DNA of 6,616 nt from Robiginitomaculum sp. (GCA_002733485.1 NVVU01000025.1:8402-15017); one strand, 5' to 3'. Shown: positions 1 through 6,028, counted from the stretch's first letter. The notes: generated by a model from the letters alone, not told the origin. A program made the numbers and translations.

Positions 1-113
1 TCAATCTTGGCCTTGCTCATCGCCGGTATGCGCGTGGCATAAAGCCAGATCAGAATAATCATGGTCCATCCAGCCAGCACCATGACCGGCATTAGCATAT
101 CTACAGCACCCAT
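1..113 (-). CDS. MAPEG-like small membrane protein, N-terminal fragment
   Basis: Only the first 37 codons are inside the window; the reading frame is open to the left edge. The start is an ATG at 113-111, preceded at 7 bases by a purine-rich GGGGAG (121-126), which supports it. The translation begins MGAVDMLMPVMV, runs through one long hydrophobic segment (about residues 6-25), and then has YATRIPAM followed by SKAKI. A first membrane helix followed by a Y/W-ATRIPAM type turn is what I associate with a small-protein group of the MAPEG superfamily (four-helix inner-membrane proteins of about 130 residues, distantly related to microsomal glutathione S-transferase). The match is by remembered pattern over a short stretch, so family assignment is moderate. 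It lies 87 bases downstream of the 201-residue gene on the same strand and has its own ribosome-binding site, so it could be either co-transcribed or independent. Confidence 0.6.
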   Translation of the reverse strand, partial: MGAVDMLMPVMVLAGWTMIILIWLYATRIPAMSKAKI

Positions 114-200
114 TTTAGCTCTCCCCTTTTTCCTGATGGCATCATAGGGGGATGGACCAAAGCGGCAAGGCCAAAATAAAAGGGTGGGTATACGTAAAAT

Positions 201-806
201 TCAGCGCTTGATGGTCAAGGTCAATGCCGCCATATTCTGACGTTCCTTGCGTGTAGAGTATGGGATCAGCGCGTCGCGCCTGGTGTTGTTGCGCAGATAT
301 CCCAGGATTACACGACCACCGCCTATATCCCGCGCCATGCCCAATTGCGCAACACCAATCTTTGCCCGCCCTTGCAGGCGTAAACCGTCGGATTCTATTG
401 GTGATCCCGGCTTCAGCGCCACCGCATGACCTCCTGCCCCGGCCAGAGCATACCAGCTCTTTTTATTTTCACCCTGAATATAATGTTTGATGAACAGCTT
501 ATGCCCTTTGATGGCATGGCGCTGCAGGGCAGCTCCAACAATATGCACAAGCACACTGACCGGTACTTTCATCGCCGGGTCTAAGTGGGTGTAGACGATA
601 AAGGCGGGCTTTTGAGTGGGCCAAATCTGGCTACCGCTGCCGGCTTTACGCAAACCCTCCAAGTGTGAGGGCAACGTCCCTTGCCCTGCTTTTGTGGTAT
701 GGTCGCTGGCCTGTGCCAGCGCAGGCAGACAAAAGATCGTGCCGGTGAGGATGAAAGATATCATCCCCTGCCTGATGATCGCGTATGTCCTTTTACCCAT
801 TCCCAT
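201..806 (-). CDS. Unrecognised secreted protein, 201 residues
   Basis: I do not recognise this protein. It has a clear Sec-type signal peptide: a basic start (K5, R6, R12), a hydrophobic core at about residues 14-30, and an Ala-X-Ala cleavage region (ALAQA, cut after residue 31 or 33), so the product should be periplasmic or outer-membrane. The mature part has no cysteine; the only cysteine (C26) is inside the signal peptide. The middle (about residues 65-135) reads as mixed beta/alpha. The last 60 residues are rich in Gly, Arg and short hydrophobic alternations typical of beta strands, and end in LTLTIKR. The start is uncertain: ATG at 806 and ATG at 800 are both possible, neither with a strong ribosome-binding site. 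Met15 at 764 would remove the basic n-region and is less likely. The gene stands alone between DUF1223 and the MAPEG-like gene, with an AT-rich, promoter-like upstream region. Confidence 0.75.
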   Translation of the reverse strand: MGMGKRTYAIIRQGMISFILTGTIFCLPALAQASDHTTKAGQGTLPSHLEGLRKAGSGSQIWPTQKPAFIVYTHLDPAMKVPVSVLVHIVGAALQRHAIKGHKLFIKHYIQGENKKSWYALAGAGGHAVALKPGSPIESDGLRLQGRAKIGVAQLGMARDIGGGRVILGYLRNNTRRDALIPYSTRKERQNMAALTLTIKR

Positions 807-860
807 GAGTCAAAGGCTAATACAAATTTCTCAATAAAGCGGTGCAGTCGCGCTACAAAT

Positions 861-894
861 TGCGATATAAAAATTCATATTTTTTTATCCACAA
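861..894 (-). promoter_or_regulatory. Possible promoter of the 201-residue gene
   Basis: The 127-base gap between DUF1223 and the 201-residue gene is markedly AT-rich compared with its surroundings. Read on the minus strand it holds TTGTGG (889-894) and TTTATA (866-871) separated by 17 bases, about 60 bases before the start codon. Each hexamer matches the sigma-70 consensus at only three positions, so the call rests mainly on AT-richness, spacing and location. It would let the 201-residue gene be transcribed separately from acnA-DUF1223. Confidence 0.3.
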
Positions 895-921
895 GTTCAA
901 TGCATTGGATTTTCGCGTAAT

Positions 922-934
922 ATCCGGTGCGGAT
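922..934 (-). other. Small hairpin at the DUF1223 stop codon
   Basis: A perfect 5-base inverted repeat with a 3-base loop (ATCCG / CGGAT) abuts the stop codon at 936-934. There is no T-run directly after it on the minus strand, so it is a poor intrinsic terminator. It may be a chance hairpin or contribute to the 3' end of the acnA-DUF1223 message. Confidence 0.25.
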
Positions 935-1662
935 CAGGATTCCACCTTGGTCGCAGCCAATATCGGCCCCTGTCCGCTGGCTTGCAGAAGGATCGCGCAC
1001 CCCCCCTCTTCAGGCATGGGCAACACCATGCGGGTATGGCCGCCGGTCCAGTCTGCCAATTTGGTCAATCCAGTGACCATGTTGACCTGCACCATTTTTT
1101 TTCCCTTGTTTTCCCCGCCTTGAACCTCAATACTTTGTTCGCCCGGCGTATAGGCCGCCATCCAGATAGCCGCCTTGCCATTGGCAGAACCTGATATATC
1201 CAGCACCAGTTTGCCATCTGCGTTCAGGTGTGCCTGTACCCTAGGGGCATCCGGGTCCACAGCATCGGCGTTTTGCAATTGCTGCTCCACCGCCTTGCGG
1301 ACTTTTTTCTCACGCACGCCTTTATAGATTTTACGCCCGTCAATAATGATTTGTGGCGTATAGACCCGGGGCGTGCCCAACACCTTGCCATAGGCATATT
1401 GGCGCGCAGTGAATGCTGGCATGGCAAAGGTATCGCGCCATCCCAGATAATCCCAGTAATCCACCGCAAAGCTAAGCGCGATGACTTCCTTTTGTGTCGA
1501 CAGGTCTGCCAGAAAGGCATTTGCTTTTGGACAGTTCGGACAGCCCTGAGAGGTAAACAGCTCGACCACAACTTCACGGGCCGCAGGCGTGTTTTCCTGC
1601 GCTTGCCCGGCCATAGCCAGGGCCAGAATGCTCACAAGGGCAAGAAGTGATCGTGCAATCAT
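934..1662 (-). CDS. DUF1223 secreted thioredoxin-like protein
   Basis: A 242-residue protein of the DUF1223 family. A signal peptide covers about residues 1-21 (hydrophobic core, then AGQA before QEN), so it should act in the periplasm. The thioredoxin-like domain starts with VVVELFTSQGC. The CXXC pair is C41-P-N-C44 followed by PKAN, and the cis-proline side is VYTPQ (P103) followed by IIIDGR. The C-terminal half carries the other family blocks: GGENKGKK near 182-189, VTGLTKLADWTGGH near 197-209, and a final LLQASGQGPILAA. Length and all blocks fit a complete member. The exact function of the family is unknown; a redox or disulfide role is inferred from the fold and the CXXC. The gene follows acnA by 67 bases on the same strand, a pairing seen in other alphaproteobacteria, so co-transcription is plausible. 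The ATG at 1662 is used because an in-frame stop lies just upstream; its ribosome-binding site is weak. Confidence 0.92.
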   Translation of the reverse strand: MIARSLLALVSILALAMAGQAQENTPAAREVVVELFTSQGCPNCPKANAFLADLSTQKEVIALSFAVDYWDYLGWRDTFAMPAFTARQYAYGKVLGTPRVYTPQIIIDGRKIYKGVREKKVRKAVEQQLQNADAVDPDAPRVQAHLNADGKLVLDISGSANGKAAIWMAAYTPGEQSIEVQGGENKGKKMVQVNMVTGLTKLADWTGGHTRMVLPMPEEGGCAILLQASGQGPILAATKVES

Positions 1663-1726
1663 CGGCCCATACTAGTCACCGAAATGAACACGTACAAATC
1701 AATTGGATGTGAAGCGCACGGCGAAC

Positions 1727-1763
1727 GCATTACGTCCGCGCAAGATTGCGCAGCACGTAATGC
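1727..1763 (-). promoter_or_regulatory. Two-tier perfect inverted repeat over the acnA stop codon
   Basis: GCATTACGT (1727-1735) and ACGTAATGC (1755-1763) are perfect 9-base inverted arms. Inside them GCGCA (1738-1742) and TGCGC (1747-1751) form a further 5-base stem closing a 4-base AGAT loop; a sixth A-T pair is possible. Only a small 2/3-base internal loop separates the tiers. In acnA mRNA this is a strong hairpin that includes the last ten or so codons and the TAA stop (1732-1730). No U-run follows, so it is not a canonical intrinsic terminator. It may protect or process the mRNA 3' end, tune DUF1223 expression, or be a protein-binding site. The structure is seen directly; the role is inference. 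Confidence 0.6.
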
Positions 1764-4408
1764 AAAATACCGCCATTGCGGAAATATTCCATCTCATCAT
1801 CGGTATCGATACGCACCAGCGCGTCAAAGCTCTGTTTGCTTCCATCAGCGGCCTTGATCTGCACGCTGACTTTTTCCTGAGGCGAAATCGAGTTAAGCCC
1901 ATGAATAGTAACGACTTCATCGCCGATCAGGTTCAGAGCTTCACGATTAAGACCATCCAGGAATTGCAAGGGCAACACCCCCATGCCAATCAGATTGGAG
2001 CGGTGAATGCGCTCGAAACTCTCCACCAACACCGCCCGAACCCCCAACAGGCGCGTGCCCTTGGCGGCCCAGTCCCGAGAAGAGCCTGTGCCGTATTCCT
2101 TGCCTGCGATCACGACCAGCGGCACGCCGTCATCGGCGTATTGCATGGCGGCGTCATAAATCGGCTCAACTTTGCCATCCGGGAAATGCTTGGCGAAACC
2201 GCCTTCAACGCCGTCCAGCATCAGATTGCGAATACGGATATTGGCAAAGGTGCCCCGCATCATCACATTATGGTTGCCACGGCGCGAGCCATAGGAGTTA
2301 AATTCGCTGGGCGGCACCTGATAGCTTCGCAGATAATCCCCCGCCGGACTGTTTGAGGCGATGCCCCCGGCCGGGCTGATATGGTCGGTGGTGATGCTAT
2401 CCCCAAAGAGGCCCAGAATTCGCGCGTTTTCAATATCTTTGACCGGCTCAATATCCATGGTCATGCCTTCGAAAAACGGCGGGTTCTGGATATAGGTCGA
2501 GGACGGATTCCAGTCATAGGTTTCGCCGCCTGTGATCTGGATTTTCTGCCAGTGTTCATCGCCCTTGAAGACGTCGGCATAACGCTTGGCAAACATATCC
2601 GGGGTCACGCAATTGCGCACCGTTTCAGCAATCTCATGGGTGGTGGGCCAGATGTCGCGCAGGTAAACCGGATTACCATCGCCATCTTCGCCCAGCGGAT
2701 CTTTGGTAATATCCACATTCAGTGAACCGGCAATGGCATAGGCCACCACCAATGGCGGCGAGGCCAGATAATTGGCCTTGATATCCGGGCCGATGCGGCC
2801 TTCAAAATTACGATTGCCCGAAAGCACCGAACACGACACCAGATCGCCATCCTTGATGGCCTTGGAAAACTGTTCCGGCAATGGCCCGGAATTGCCAATA
2901 CAGGTGGTGCAACCATAACCCACCAGATTAAAGCCCAGCGCATCCAGATCGTCCTGAAGGCCGGCTTTATTCAGATAATCGGTAACCACTTGTGATCCCG
3001 GTGCCAGTGAGGTTTTCACCCAGGGTTTCACTTTCAGGCCTTTTTTGACTGCATTTCTTGCCAACAGGCCTGCGCCCAGCATCACTGACGGGTTGGAGGT
3101 GTTGGTGCACGAGGTGATGGCAGCAATAAAAATATCACCATGGCCAACGCTGTAATCTTCGCCCGGAATGGCCACGGATGCATCCGCGTCCCCGGCCTTG
3201 TCAAAAACCTTGTCCATGGCCTCGGCAAAAGCACTGGCGGCATTATCCAGCGTGATGCGATCTTGTGGGCGTTTTGGCCCGGCAATGGAGGGCTTCACCT
3301 CACCAAGGTTCAAGCCCAGCGTTGTTGTAAAGTGCGGCTCATGCCCGGTTTCGCGCCACATGCCTTGCGTTTTGGCATACGCTTCCACCAGCGCAATGCG
3401 GTCCGCATCGCGCCCTGTGGCAGTCAGATAGGTGATGGTATCTTTGTCGATCGGGAAAAAGCCACAGGTTGCGCCATATTCCGGGGCCATATTGGCCAGC
3501 GTTGCCTGATCTTCCAAGGATAGATGATCCAGCCCGTCGCCATAAAATTCTACGAACTTGCCCACCACGCCCAGTTCGCGCAGCATTTGCACGACCGTCA
3601 GTACCAGATCGGTGGCCGTGGCTCCTTCGGGCATGGAGCCGTGCAATTTAAACCCGACTACATCGGGGATCAGCATTGAAATGGGCTGGCCCAGCATGGC
3701 TGCTTCGGCCTCGATACCGCCCACACCCCAGCCCAGGGCTGAAAGGCCATTGACCATGGTGGTGTGGCTGTCTGTGCCAACCAGCGTATCAGGATAGGCA
3801 AAGGCTTCGCCGTCCTCTTCATTGGTCCAGACCGTTTGCGCCAGATATTCCAGATTAACCTGGTGACAGATCCCGGCCCCCGGTGGCACAGCGCGAAAAT
3901 TGGTGAAGGCGGTGGAGCCCCAGCGCAAAAATGCATAGCGTTCCTGATTGCGTTCAAACTCGCGGGTCACATTTTTTTCAAAACTGTCCGCATGGCCAAA
4001 ATTATCCACCATCACCGAATGGTCGATCACCAGATCCACCGGCACCTGCGGATTGATTACGTCGGCACCAGCCCCCAGCGATACCGCTGCATCGCGCATG
4101 GCGGCCAAGTCCACCACAGCCGGTACGCCGGTAAAGTCCTGCATCAGCACCCTGGCCGGGCGAAAGGCAATTTCATGGTCTGATGAGCGCGTGTCCAGCC
4201 ATTTGGCCACGGCCTCGATATCGGCTTTGGTGACGGAACTGCCGTCCTCAAAACGCAACAGATTTTCCAGAAGAACCTTCAGGGAAAACGGTAAGGATGA
4301 AATGCCCGCAAGGCCATTTTTCTCGGCTTCTTTCAGATCAAAATACGTATAGGTCTTGCCCCCGGCATCCAGAGTGCGGCGGCAATTAAAACTGTTCAGA
4401 GAAGCCAT
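1730..4408 (-). CDS. acnA: Aconitate hydratase A (monomeric aconitase)
   Basis: Cytoplasmic 892-residue enzyme that interconverts citrate and isocitrate through cis-aconitate in the TCA cycle, using a [4Fe-4S] cluster. The three cluster cysteines are visible as C434 (in AAITSCTNTSNP) and C500/C503 (in GYGCTTCIGNSG), with the expected 66-residue and CxxC spacing. Other family landmarks are TLVGTDSHTTMVNGL near 208-222, the linker-to-swivel block GDSITTDHISPAGG (669-682), and the active-site loop YGTGSSRDWAAKG (772-784). The conserved end HYVLRNLA is intact. The length is normal for AcnA/IRP-type aconitase and not for AcnB. The open frame extends 44 codons further upstream, but I place the start at MASLN because an AAGGA ribosome-binding site (4416-4420) sits 7 bases before it and the extension does not resemble the family. 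It diverges from the ccmG-like gene and precedes DUF1223. Confidence 0.98.
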   Translation of the reverse strand: MASLNSFNCRRTLDAGGKTYTYFDLKEAEKNGLAGISSLPFSLKVLLENLLRFEDGSSVTKADIEAVAKWLDTRSSDHEIAFRPARVLMQDFTGVPAVVDLAAMRDAAVSLGAGADVINPQVPVDLVIDHSVMVDNFGHADSFEKNVTREFERNQERYAFLRWGSTAFTNFRAVPPGAGICHQVNLEYLAQTVWTNEEDGEAFAYPDTLVGTDSHTTMVNGLSALGWGVGGIEAEAAMLGQPISMLIPDVVGFKLHGSMPEGATATDLVLTVVQMLRELGVVGKFVEFYGDGLDHLSLEDQATLANMAPEYGATCGFFPIDKDTITYLTATGRDADRIALVEAYAKTQGMWRETGHEPHFTTTLGLNLGEVKPSIAGPKRPQDRITLDNAASAFAEAMDKVFDKAGDADASVAIPGEDYSVGHGDIFIAAITSCTNTSNPSVMLGAGLLARNAVKKGLKVKPWVKTSLAPGSQVVTDYLNKAGLQDDLDALGFNLVGYGCTTCIGNSGPLPEQFSKAIKDGDLVSCSVLSGNRNFEGRIGPDIKANYLASPPLVVAYAIAGSLNVDITKDPLGEDGDGNPVYLRDIWPTTHEIAETVRNCVTPDMFAKRYADVFKGDEHWQKIQITGGETYDWNPSSTYIQNPPFFEGMTMDIEPVKDIENARILGLFGDSITTDHISPAGGIASNSPAGDYLRSYQVPPSEFNSYGSRRGNHNVMMRGTFANIRIRNLMLDGVEGGFAKHFPDGKVEPIYDAAMQYADDGVPLVVIAGKEYGTGSSRDWAAKGTRLLGVRAVLVESFERIHRSNLIGMGVLPLQFLDGLNREALNLIGDEVVTIHGLNSISPQEKVSVQIKAADGSKQSFDALVRIDTDDEMEYFRNGGILHYVLRNLART

Positions 4409-4414
4409 GGGATC

Positions 4415-4420
4415 ATCCTT
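4415..4420 (-). promoter_or_regulatory. acnA ribosome-binding site
   Basis: On the minus strand this reads AAGGAT, ending 6 bases before the ATG at 4408 (7 bases from the end of its AAGGA core). It decides the start in favour of MASLN over the ATG 44 codons upstream. Confidence 0.8.
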
Positions 4421-4566
4421 TTTGTATGAGCCGTGGTGCAGCGCAATAATCGGGAAGGACGCTGCCCGGCTGATGAGTCTAATGTATATCCCGTATTGCA
4501 CAGCCAATGGCCCGGGTCTATTGATCTTGGGCGTTTTCACGCAAGATTTGACACTCTCGTGACGAC

Positions 4567-4572
4567 AAGGAG
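4567..4572 (+). promoter_or_regulatory. Ribosome-binding site of the ccmG-like gene
   Basis: A full AAGGAG with a 6-base spacer to the ATG at 4579. This is the best ribosome-binding site in the window. It indicates independent translation initiation rather than coupling to an upstream ccmD, as would be usual in a ccm operon. Confidence 0.8.
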
Positions 4573-4578
4573 CCTGCC

Positions 4579-5115
4579 ATGCGTCGCTTACTCATTATTG
4601 TACCAGTTCTGGTCCTGGCTTCGCTGTTTGGACTGTTCGTCGCCATGATCCTGCGCGGAGATAAAGGCCCCGCGATTTCCCGGCTGGTCGGACAAAATGC
4701 CGCCGCTTTTACGCTAATTGCGCTGGACGGCACCGAGCCGGTAGCACTGGCCGATTATGCCGGCCAACCTGTGGTGATCAATTTCTTTGCCTCCTGGTGC
4801 ACACCGTGTCGCGCCGAACACCCGATATTGATGGATCTGGCAGCGCAGGGCATCACCATTATCGGCATTAATTATAAAGACAGGCCCGAGGCCGCGCGCG
4901 CCTTTATCGAAGAGCTGGGCAACCCGTTTGTGGCCATTGGCGAAGATGCCAACGGGCGCACCGGCATTGATTATGGCATTACCGGGGTGCCCGAGACCTT
5001 TGTAATCGGTGCCGATGGCACCATTCTCACCAATTGGGCCAGTCCATTGGATTCCAGCATTATTGAAAAACGCATTATGCCGGCGCTGAAATCTGCACCA
5101 TCGCCCAAGGATTAA
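4579..5115 (+). CDS. ccmG: CcmG/DsbE-type membrane-anchored thioredoxin
   Basis: A 178-residue protein with a short basic start (MRR), one membrane anchor at about residues 4-25, and a thioredoxin domain facing the periplasm. The active site is WCTPCRAEHP (C74 and C77), close to the CcmG pattern with an acidic residue after the second cysteine. Further CcmG marks are GINYKD (96-101), EELGNPF (111-117), and GITGVPETFVI (133-143) with the cis-proline P138 inside the GVPETF block. The family reduces apocytochrome c cysteines before haem ligation in System I cytochrome c maturation. The C-terminal TNWASPLDSS departs from the usual G-P-L region. No ccmABCD genes precede it here; it diverges from acnA with its own ribosome-binding site. 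A non-Ccm TlpA-family thioredoxin is the alternative, but the GVPETF block argues for CcmG/DsbE. Confidence 0.88.
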   Translation: MRRLLIIVPVLVLASLFGLFVAMILRGDKGPAISRLVGQNAAAFTLIALDGTEPVALADYAGQPVVINFFASWCTPCRAEHPILMDLAAQGITIIGINYKDRPEAARAFIEELGNPFVAIGEDANGRTGIDYGITGVPETFVIGADGTILTNWASPLDSSIIEKRIMPALKSAPSPKD

Positions 5116-5158
5116 CCTTGCGATAAGGCTTCGCGCTTATGGTTAATATCAATTAACC
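5111..5158. repeat. Three TTAACC half-sites forming mutually exclusive hairpins
   Basis: ATTAACC occurs at 5111-5117 and 5152-5158, and its exact complement GGTTAAT lies between them at 5141-5147. The middle copy can pair with either neighbour. With the left one it forms a bulged hairpin, extended by ATAAG (5123-5127) and CTTAT (5136-5140). With the right one it forms a compact 7-base stem with an ATCA loop. The left copy contains the TAA stop of the ccmG-like gene (5113-5115). No T-run follows either hairpin. As DNA, the motifs resemble the TTAA-spacer-TTAACC half-sites bound by CtrA in alphaproteobacteria, although the two closest TTAA units are 6 bases apart instead of the canonical 7. The repeats are seen directly; regulator identity is inference. 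Confidence 0.55.
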
Positions 5159-5186
5159 ATACTGGACGCAGAAGAGCGAATCCGAC

Positions 5187-5462
5187 ATGAAAGTCACTGG
5201 CCAGTCATCCCTGATCGCTGCGCAACAACTGGGCGTGCAGCGCACCAATGCCGAGGCCAAAGCCGCCTCGGCAGCGTTTTTTTCTGAACTGAAAAAAGCC
5301 GCCCCTACGGCCCGCACTAATGCCACAGTCCCGGTTTCATCACCGCAAACCAGCACAGCGCAATCTGTTACCCATGCAGCACCAATGCGCGAGGCCCCCT
5401 TGCGCGCGACAGCGGCCGGTACACCCCTGCCACCGGGATCCTTGCTGAATATTATAGTTTAG
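5187..5462 (+). CDS. Small unrecognised Ala/Thr/Pro-rich protein, 91 residues
   Basis: I do not recognise a family with confidence. The protein starts MKVTGQSSLIAAQQLG, has an amphipathic, probably helical stretch at about residues 21-38 (NAEAKAASAAFFSELKKA), a low-complexity region rich in Ala, Thr, Ser and Pro (39-80), and ends PPGSLLNIIV. There is no signal peptide, membrane segment or cysteine. The start MKVTG recalls the beginning of small alphaproteobacterial flagellar-assembly proteins such as FliX, but the rest does not match, so this is only a hint. Codon use looks normal for the window and there is no competing frame on the other strand over its length. The ribosome-binding site is weak (purine-rich GAAGAG at 5170-5175, 11 bases upstream). 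It follows the ccmG-like gene by 71 bases, with the TTAACC cluster between, and its stop overlaps that of convergent yciB. Confidence 0.65.
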   Translation: MKVTGQSSLIAAQQLGVQRTNAEAKAASAAFFSELKKAAPTARTNATVPVSSPQTSTAQSVTHAAPMREAPLRATAAGTPLPPGSLLNIIV

Positions 5463-6013
5463 CTGGATTTTTCCGCGTCTTCATCGCGCATATGCTTCAT
5501 CATCAATGGCATATTGGCAAAGGCAAACACCAGGGTGAGTGGTAACAGACCGAACACCTTAAAATTCACCCATACATTTTCAGAATAATTGCGCCATATC
5601 AGCTCGTTCAGCACCGCCAGCGCCATAAAAAATCCAGCCCAGCGCCAACTGAGCACACGCCAAACCGTATCTGGCATTTCAAAGGCACCGTCAAAAACTA
5701 CTTTCAGATAATACTGGCCAAAGGCCGCCCCGCCGCCCAGCGCCATGGCGAACAGCAGATAAATCGCCGTCGGTTTCATCTTGATAAACGTGCTGTCTTT
5801 GAAATACAGCGTCAGCCCGCCAAAGAAGAGCACCAGCACCAGCGTGATCACCGGCATGATGCGCAGGCGCTTTTCGCTAAGCCAGCTAAAGCCCAGCGCC
5901 AGAACCATGGTCACCATGAAAAGGCCCGTTGCCCAGAATATGCCGGCAAATTTATAGGCCGCAAAAAAGATGACCAGCGGCCCCATATCCAGTAATAAAC
6001 GATTGTTTTTCAT
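5459..6013 (-). CDS. yciB: YciB/IspZ inner-membrane septation protein A
   Basis: A 184-residue polytopic inner-membrane protein of the YciB (IspZ/IspA, intracellular septation protein A) family, close to the usual length. Family blocks are visible in order: LDMGPLVIFFAAYKFAGIFWAT (starting at residue 8, the DxGPLxxFFxxYK signature), GGLTLYFKDSTFIKMKPT (65-82), WRWAGFFMALAVLNELIWR (123-141), and VWVNFKVFGLLPLTLVF (147-163). About five membrane helices are expected, with a charged cytoplasmic tail (KHMRDEDAEKSS). The family is linked to cell-envelope integrity and interacts with elongation/division machinery in enterobacteria; the molecular activity is not settled. The ATG at 6013 is preceded by AGGAG (6023-6027) at 9 bases. 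Only 12 bases separate it from the upstream EamA gene, so the two form an operon. Its 3' end overlaps the convergent 91-residue gene. Confidence 0.95.
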   Translation of the reverse strand: MKNNRLLLDMGPLVIFFAAYKFAGIFWATGLFMVTMVLALGFSWLSEKRLRIMPVITLVLVLFFGGLTLYFKDSTFIKMKPTAIYLLFAMALGGGAAFGQYYLKVVFDGAFEMPDTVWRVLSWRWAGFFMALAVLNELIWRNYSENVWVNFKVFGLLPLTLVFAFANMPLMMKHMRDEDAEKSS

Positions 6014-6021
6014 CTCTGCAA

Positions 6022-6028
6022 TCTCCTA
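6022..6028 (-). promoter_or_regulatory. yciB ribosome-binding site overlapping the EamA stop
   Basis: On the minus strand the sequence TAGGAGA holds both the TAG stop of the EamA gene (6028-6026) and the AGGAG ribosome-binding site of yciB. A ribosome terminating on EamA therefore stands on the yciB initiation site, which favours translational coupling. Confidence 0.75.

Larger units (their letters stand above)
4409..4578. promoter_or_regulatory. Divergent intergenic region between acnA and the ccmG-like gene
   Basis: This 170-base region must hold promoters for acnA (leftward) and for the ccmG-like gene (rightward). I found no convincing -35/-10 pair on either strand. A perfect TTGACA at 4548-4553 lies only 25 bases before the ccmG start and has no -10 box at the right distance. 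An AT-rich patch (TAATGTATAT, 4480-4489) near the centre is a possible -10 area. No clear Fe-S regulator or Fur-type palindrome was recognised. Confidence 0.5.

Noticed and set aside
134..144. TGATGGCATCA palindrome upstream of the MAPEG-like gene as an operator
   Set aside because: Five-base arms around one base are common by chance, and no second copy or known regulator motif supports it.
207..219. CTTGA/TCAAG hairpin just before the stop of the 201-residue gene
   Set aside because: A single 5-base stem with a 3-base loop and no T-run is compatible with chance. It does echo the other stop-codon hairpins, but too weakly to annotate.
720..806. Lipoprotein signal at C26 of the 201-residue protein
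   Set aside because: The residues before the cysteine are T-I-F; phenylalanine at -1 does not fit a lipobox, and an Ala-X-Ala site follows a few residues later.
1228..1650. Plus-strand open frame of 140 codons antisense to DUF1223
   Set aside because: It is a shadow of a confidently identified gene, with no ribosome-binding site or domain support.
1703..2356. Long plus-strand open frame of 217 codons antisense to acnA
   Set aside because: It lies entirely opposite highly conserved aconitase codons apart from its first bases, has no recognisable domain and is explained as a shadow frame.
4409..4540. 44-codon N-terminal extension of acnA from an upstream ATG
   Set aside because: A good ribosome-binding site sits directly before MASLN, and the extra residues do not resemble the AcnA N-terminus.
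4548..4553. Perfect TTGACA as a -35 box for the ccmG-like gene
   Set aside because: A -10 at 16-18 bases would fall on the ribosome-binding site and start codon, and no such box is present.
5277..5297. T7 and A6 runs in the 91-residue gene as a programmed frameshift site or terminator
   Set aside because: The phase of the runs does not match a slippery heptamer. The TTTTTTC/GAAAAAA repeat is an A-T stem inside an open frame without a GC-rich stem.
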